Shown: one piece after another, positions 59,312-64,000 of the stretch
Layout: every line of letters begins with the position of its first letter
How positions within the stretch are numbered: the stretch's first letter is position 1
Assembly (NCBI GenBank): GCA_022266195.1
Contig: WHVY01000001.1
Span: forward strand, 9,424,001-9,488,000
Direction: 5' to 3'
Source: Tetranychus cinnabarinus
Lineage: Eukaryota > Arthropoda > Arachnida > Trombidiformes > Tetranychidae
DNA: 64,000 nucleotides
Made by a program: the position numbers and the translations under genes
The notes under the pieces: generated by a model
The model's input: only the letters and a program-made list of their open reading frames with translations
Told to the model about the DNA's origin: nothing
Databases searched by the model: none

Positions 59312-60870
59312 AAGAAAGTTAATTGGATTCCCATTTAGTCAATTGTGATTCGAAATATAATACTTTGGGCATTGAAAAAGGAGAAAAAATTTAAATTTAA
59401 TTCTATTTTTGGGTTTTGTTATAATTGAAACGTTGACAACAATTGAATTCACCTAAGTGAATGTAAATTGTTTACAAGTTAATCTAGCGAATTGTTGAAA
59501 GATAATGAATTTAATGGCATAACCTCAAGTATCAATTACAGATTAAAATTCAATTATAATTAACAATTGAGCACGCATTGGGCGAATTGGATTCCAATAG
59601 TTGACTGAAAAGGTCAACTTTAAACTCATGCTTAGTTGACTTAAGTGTGGTGCTCTTGATAACGAGATTGATATCATGCATTGAATTGTCGATTAAGAAT
59701 CTTTGATCATGTTATTAAATAGCAATTGATATCAACAATTGGTGGCAACAATTGATTGCATTTGAATGTTGAAGGAAGCTTTAAATGTAATTGTGAAGAG
59801 CATGCAATTGTGTTGATGTTGTTGATCAATCAACCGAATCAAATTATTTGTTCAATAGGACAATTTAGCTTTGGGTGCTTCAATAAGGATTGTATAGAGA
59901 GTGAAAAGGAGGTGAAAAAAAGACAGAGGATGAAGAAGACACAGACATATTGATTTATCTTCATTTTACCTCCAAGAAGATTAGCAAGATGAGCAAAAAA
60001 AGGATGACATTATTTGGATTCCCAGCATTTCATATCATCTTATCAACCTTATTTTATAATGAAACTGAATAACAATTCACTTTTTTTGTCAAAGATTCTG
60101 ATGGTTAGTCAAGTTAGTGATGATAATATATTGTAAAAATAAAATGCAACAGTGCCATTGTAACTTTGAAATACTAATTAGATACCAAGCATCATTGAGT
60201 TACAAACTCTTGAAATAAACTCATAATATTAAGTTTATTTTTAATGAAATTTATTGAATAAATAACAGTTATGATATTAATTTATGTTTTATCATTTTTA
60301 GATGTAATGACACCAAAAAAGAACACCAAAGGATACGGTAAAGGTGATCTTGTAAAGTAACTTTTTGAACAAAAAAAGATGGTCAAAGTGAATATACAAT
60401 AAAATAATTAAGCAAATGTCGTATTGACCTTAAGGCGATTCACAGAGTCCTTTTTGTAAGGTAAGGAGTCAGGACCCACCAAGAGATGGGTTCATTTTGC
60501 TCACAAAAAACACACACATTTTTGTTTCCATTTTTTGTTTTCTTCTTCTTCTTCTCTTCTCTTCACTTCTTTTTCCTATTTTAATGACATTTTCAACATA
60601 AAACTGGACTAAGTAAACTTTTGACTGTAAAACATTGGATTCTACCTGAGCTTTGGTTGTAAGGCTTAAATTTGTAACTCATCTTGATCGGTAATCTGGA
60701 TTCTAAAAATGGTAACAACGCTTTTACTTTCATAGATTAGCCAATTGAGCGCATTCAGTCCATCAATAGTTCATTGTTATTGCCGAAACTAATCAGTTTT
60801 AGTGTCAACTTTCGTTTTTTATTTCATCTGAAAGGAAAAAAGAAAGTGAAATTGGTCTAAATTTAAACTT
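59312..60870 (+). repeat. Tandem repeat unit, copy 1
   Basis: Matches 62128-64000 as a direct repeat about 2.8-3.2 kb away. Blocks include AAGAAAGTTAATTGGATTCC at the start and AATAACAGTTATGATATTAA at 60261 (63426 in copy 2). Near identity over long stretches (e.g. 59740-60080 against 62560-62900) indicates recent duplication. A conserved open frame in 59756-59953 (HLNVEGSFKCNC) has no recognised domain, and the second copy lacks a matching frame. Confidence 0.85.
60375..60540 (+). repeat. Dispersed repeat R, copy 3
   Basis: Contains GTCAGGACCCACCAAGAGAT and GGCGATTCACAGAGTCC, the reverse complement of copies at 47276 and 54310 and nearly identical to 63555-63705. It lies upstream of homeobox copy B. 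Confidence 0.78.
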
Positions 60871-61188
60871 TTTTACAATCAACAGGGCGAAAGTAAAAGT
60901 CTAAGATAGCAAATGTCATAATCATCATTATAATCATGTCTTGAAAGTGACCTGCGTTCAATGAGACGAGCAAGGCGAAGAGAGAGGAGAGGAGAGAGGA
61001 GAGAGGAGGATGGATGGAGAAAGATGAAGAAAGATGAGGAATGATGAGGAAAGATGACAAACAGTAAAAACTCCTCCTTTAAAGGCGTAAACTTGCATTT
61101 CAAGTGTTAGTTGAATGAAAGGTGCTCCAGATTGAATGTGCAGTTTGTGTCTATAGCTGAAGGTCTAAACATCAAGTCAAGTCTCAAC
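60541..61188 (+). promoter_or_regulatory. 5' region of homeobox copy B
   Basis: Mirrors 53745-54309. It includes a CT/GA-rich tract (60960-61060), the CTCCTCCTTTAAAGGCGTAAAC block and an in-frame open stretch without ATG immediately before the start at 61189. Confidence 0.55.
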
Positions 61189-61742
61189 ATGATTGTCCAA
61201 GAATCTCATCTATATTTTCATGGAAACCAACATGAATCATCCGAAATGCAGCTTCCAAATTCAACAACTAATTTCCATTCTGAATGTGCTTCTCCATTGG
61301 ATTTTACTCAACAAAATATTACACCAACAGCAACTTCAATAGCAAATACAACAACAACCGAAAACAAATCAACAAATTGTAATAAATTGACTTCTTTTAA
61401 AATTGAGGATTTACTCGGAATTTCATCTAAAAGTAAGTTTTACTTCTTTTCCCTTTGCTTCCAAATTACCTTACCTGACAGTATTTTAATATACATTTAC
61501 CTACACTTTAAACAGATTTAAAAAACACATTGAAACGAAAAAGAGTTAGAACTATTTTCACCCAATTCCAACTGGATGTTTTAGAGACAGTTTTCAAAAC
61601 TAATCAATACATGGTTGGACGAGAGAGAAAGATATTGGCAAGTCAACTAGGATTAACTGATGGACAAATCAAAGTTTGGTTTCAAAATCGAAGGATTAAG
61701 TCAAGAAAAACGTCGAGTTCACCAAAATTTAATTTAGTTTAA
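61189..61742 (+). CDS. NOT/VAX/EMX-type homeobox protein, copy B
   Basis: Exon 1 is 61189-61432 and exon 2 is 61516-61742, phase 1 (AAAA|GTAAGT, AAACAG|ATT), for 156 residues. The eh1-like motif is TSFKIEDLL and the homeodomain runs from KRVRTIF through QYMVGRERKILA to KVWFQNRRIKSRK. Exon 1 is almost identical to copy A, while exon 2 differs at many sites in the N arm, helix 1 and tail (KFNLV instead of CFALSNDLC), so divergence is uneven. It is likely a paralogous sequence-specific repressor. The repeat that contains it continues past the window edge, implying at least one more copy. Confidence 0.86.
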
Positions 61743-62127
61743 TTTCATTGAGTTTGTTTCAAAATGATTTCCATTTTCAACTTATCTCTTGTTTCATATC
61801 CTTTTTTTTGTATATAATTTCAATTGTTTGCTCTGAACAACAAAAAGCCTCTTAACTTGATACAAAATAAATGTCATATTTGGTTTCAATTTCAATCTTT
61901 TTTTCTTATATTCATTATTACCGCAAAAGTATTAAACATTTTCTGTAATCAAATATGGAGTCATTTAGCTGACTGAATACGCTTTAAATGGTGGATTATA
62001 TCGCGTCAACTAATCATTACATTTGTTAATCACTTTGCCTGTTAACTTTCATTACAACAATCGATTGATTTTCAAGGATTGAGATTTTGACTCTTTACTG
62101 AATATCAATCTTTGTATTATTAGACAA
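61743..62127. other. 3' flank of homeobox copy B
   Basis: Probably the 3' untranslated region, with an AATAAA near 61867. No other feature recognised. Confidence 0.5.
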
Positions 62128-64000
62128 ATCAAGAAAGTTAATTGGATTCCCATTTAGTCAATTGTGATACGAAATATAATACTTGGAACATTGAAAAGGA
62201 CAAAAAAGTTCAATTCATTTCCATTTTGGGTTTTATTGTATTTAAAGGTTGGTAACAATTGAACCAGTTAAGTGAATGTAAACTTTTTACAAGTTAATCT
62301 AGCGAATTGTTGAAAGATTATGAATTTAATGGTACAACCTCAAGTATCACTTACAGATTAAAATTCAATTATAATTAACAATTTAGCACGAATTTTGCAA
62401 ATTGAATTCCAATAGTTGACTGAAAAGGTCAACTTTAAATTTTAGTTGACTTAAGTTAATGTGCGATGCTCTTGATAACGAGATTGATATCATACATTGA
62501 AATTTTGGATTGAGAATCTTTGATCAGACTTGTTATTAAAAAGTAATTGATATCAACAATTGGTGGCAACAATTGATTGCATTTGAATGTTGAAGGAAGC
62601 TTTAAATGTAATTGTGAAGAGCATGCAATTGTGTTGATGTTGTTGATCAATCAACCGAATCAAATTATTTGTTCAATAGGACAATTTAGCTTTGGGTGCT
62701 TCAATAACGATTGTATAGAGAGTGAAAAGGAGGTGAAAAAAGGCAGAGGATGAGGAAGACACAGACATATTGATTTATCTTCATTTTACCTCCAAGAAGA
62801 TTAGCAAGATGAGCAAAAAAAGGATGACATTATTTGGATTCCCAGCATTTCATATCATCTTATCAACCTTATTTTATAATGAAACTGAATAACATTTTGC
62901 TCTTTATTTTTTTCAAAGATTCTGATATCAAATGGTTAGTCAAGTTGAGGATAAAAATATAAGCATTGCTCGTTGAGTTTACTCGAAGTTTGCAATAATA
63001 AAATCAAATGCTTTAATGTAAACTCGCAATTAAATCAGATTCTAATTAGATACGCATTCAGATTATCTAACTTTCATTGTTATTAAAACTCTTGGAATAA
63101 ACTTATTATCCATTTGGACGCTATTTTTGATCAAAGACATTTTCATTTGCGCAAATGGACTCAAATTACAAATTACAATAATCATCAACTCTAAACTCGT
63201 CAAGTTTTTACGTTGAATAAAGAAAGGCTCCTTCATCCCGAAAAGCATTTATTAGTTTGAGAAGAGCTAAAGATATTTTTTAATTTCTTATTCTGAAGAT
63301 GGACCTTTTCATCAATAACTCTGATCTTTTCAATATGAATTGATAGTTGTCTACTCACATTGCCAGTAGAAGAGACTTTACGATCATTCATGATCGGGAA
63401 ATGTACTTGAACAATATGAGATGAAAATAACAGTTATGATATTAATTTATGTTTTATCATTTTTAGATGTAATGACACCAAAAAAGAACACCAAAGGATA
63501 CGGTAAAGGTGATCTTGTAAAGTAACTTTTTGAACAAAAAAAGATGGTCAAAGTGAATATACAATAAAATAATTAAGCAAATGTCGTATTGACCTTAAGG
63601 CGATTCACAGAGTCCTTTTTGTAAGGTAAGGAGTCAGGACCCACCAAGAGATGGGTTCATTTTGCTCACAAAAAACACACATTTTTGTTTCCATTTTTTG
63701 TTTTCTTCTTCTTCTTCTCTTCTCTTCACTTCTTTTTCCTATTTTAATGACATTTTCAACATAAAACTGGACTAAGTAAACTTTTGACTGTAAAACATTG
63801 GATTCTACCTGAGCTTTAGTTGTAAGGCTTAAATTTGTAACTCATCTTGATCGGTAATCTGGATTCTAAAAATGGTAACAACGCTTTTACTTTCATAGAT
63901 TAGCCAATTGAGCGCATTCAGTCCATCAATAGTTCATTGTTATTGCCGAAACTAATCAGTTTTAGTGTCAACTTTCGTTTTTTATTTCATCTGAAAGGAA
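62128..64000 (+). repeat. Tandem repeat unit, copy 2, truncated by the window edge
   Basis: Direct repeat of 59312-60870. It has a unique insertion of roughly 400 bases around 62990-63420. From 63426 to 64000 it matches 60261-60835 almost exactly, i.e. the region that precedes homeobox copy B, so another homeobox gene is expected just to the right. Confidence 0.85.
63555..63705 (+). repeat. Dispersed repeat R, copy 4
   Basis: Nearly identical to 60375-60540, as part of the tandem repeat. Confidence 0.8.

Noticed and set aside
63063..63248. Minus-strand 61-residue frame
   Set aside because: No family, no splice signals, absent from the corresponding place in the other repeat copy.
1..64000. 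CRISPR arrays, bacterial operons, ribosome binding sites
   Set aside because: The window is eukaryotic with spliced genes; no spaced repeat array or prokaryotic signals are present.

Overview
The window is nuclear DNA of an AT-rich, compact animal genome. Introns are mostly 60-600 bases with GT-AG ends, genes have metazoan homologues (UMP-CMP kinase, FASTKD, RNF212, CABLES, Shisa, ALG6, TFIIE-alpha, RPB4, homeobox), and there is an arthropod-type gustatory receptor. A mite such as a spider mite fits best, but this is inferred from gene style and receptor type, not proven.

Bases 1 to about 13,504 look like the right-hand part of a very large Helitron-type rolling-circle transposon whose left end lies outside the window. 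Its core gene (exons 3865-10594) encodes a 1,920-residue protein with an HUH/two-tyrosine Rep domain, a PIF1-like helicase and, unusually, a C-terminal Ulp1-type cysteine protease. Around it lie genes resembling all three subunits of replication protein A: RPA1-like (minus, 1879-3135), RPA2-like (minus, 11928-12563) and RPA3-like (plus, 12788-13264). There are also a C2H2 finger protein, a RING/B-box-like protein and an unknown two-exon gene that has no start codon of its own. The unknown gene matches the splice phase of the helicase leader exons and may be an alternative product of that locus. A GC-rich hairpin followed by CTAA at 13464-13504 is the candidate right end. The plausible logic is a transposon that makes its nuclease/helicase, its own single-strand binding complex and a protease, but cooperation is inference.

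Bases 13,505-46,262 are mostly ordinary host sequence: a gustatory receptor (17844-19023), a Shisa-like membrane protein (19865-22561), about 14 kb with no recognisable gene except a weak exon cluster, then a dense cluster of UMP-CMP kinase, FASTKD-like protein, a RNF212/Zip3-like meiotic RING protein (head to head with FASTKD) and CABLES. Two fold-back elements (20764-21043 and 34383-34490) sit in the gene-poor parts.

Bases 46,263-64,000 are a mosaic of duplicated and broken gene pieces: a CABLES fragment, two inverted TFIIE-alpha relics, an RPB4-like relic with a clean internal deletion, an ALG6 pseudogene, and a family of NOT/VAX/EMX-type homeobox genes present as an inverted pair (53177-53744 minus, 61189-61742 plus) within tandem repeats of about 3 kb. 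The last repeat runs off the right edge and predicts another homeobox copy just outside. One intact intronless gene here, 49405-51093, encodes a RING/TRAF-finger protein with two ubiquitin-like domains.
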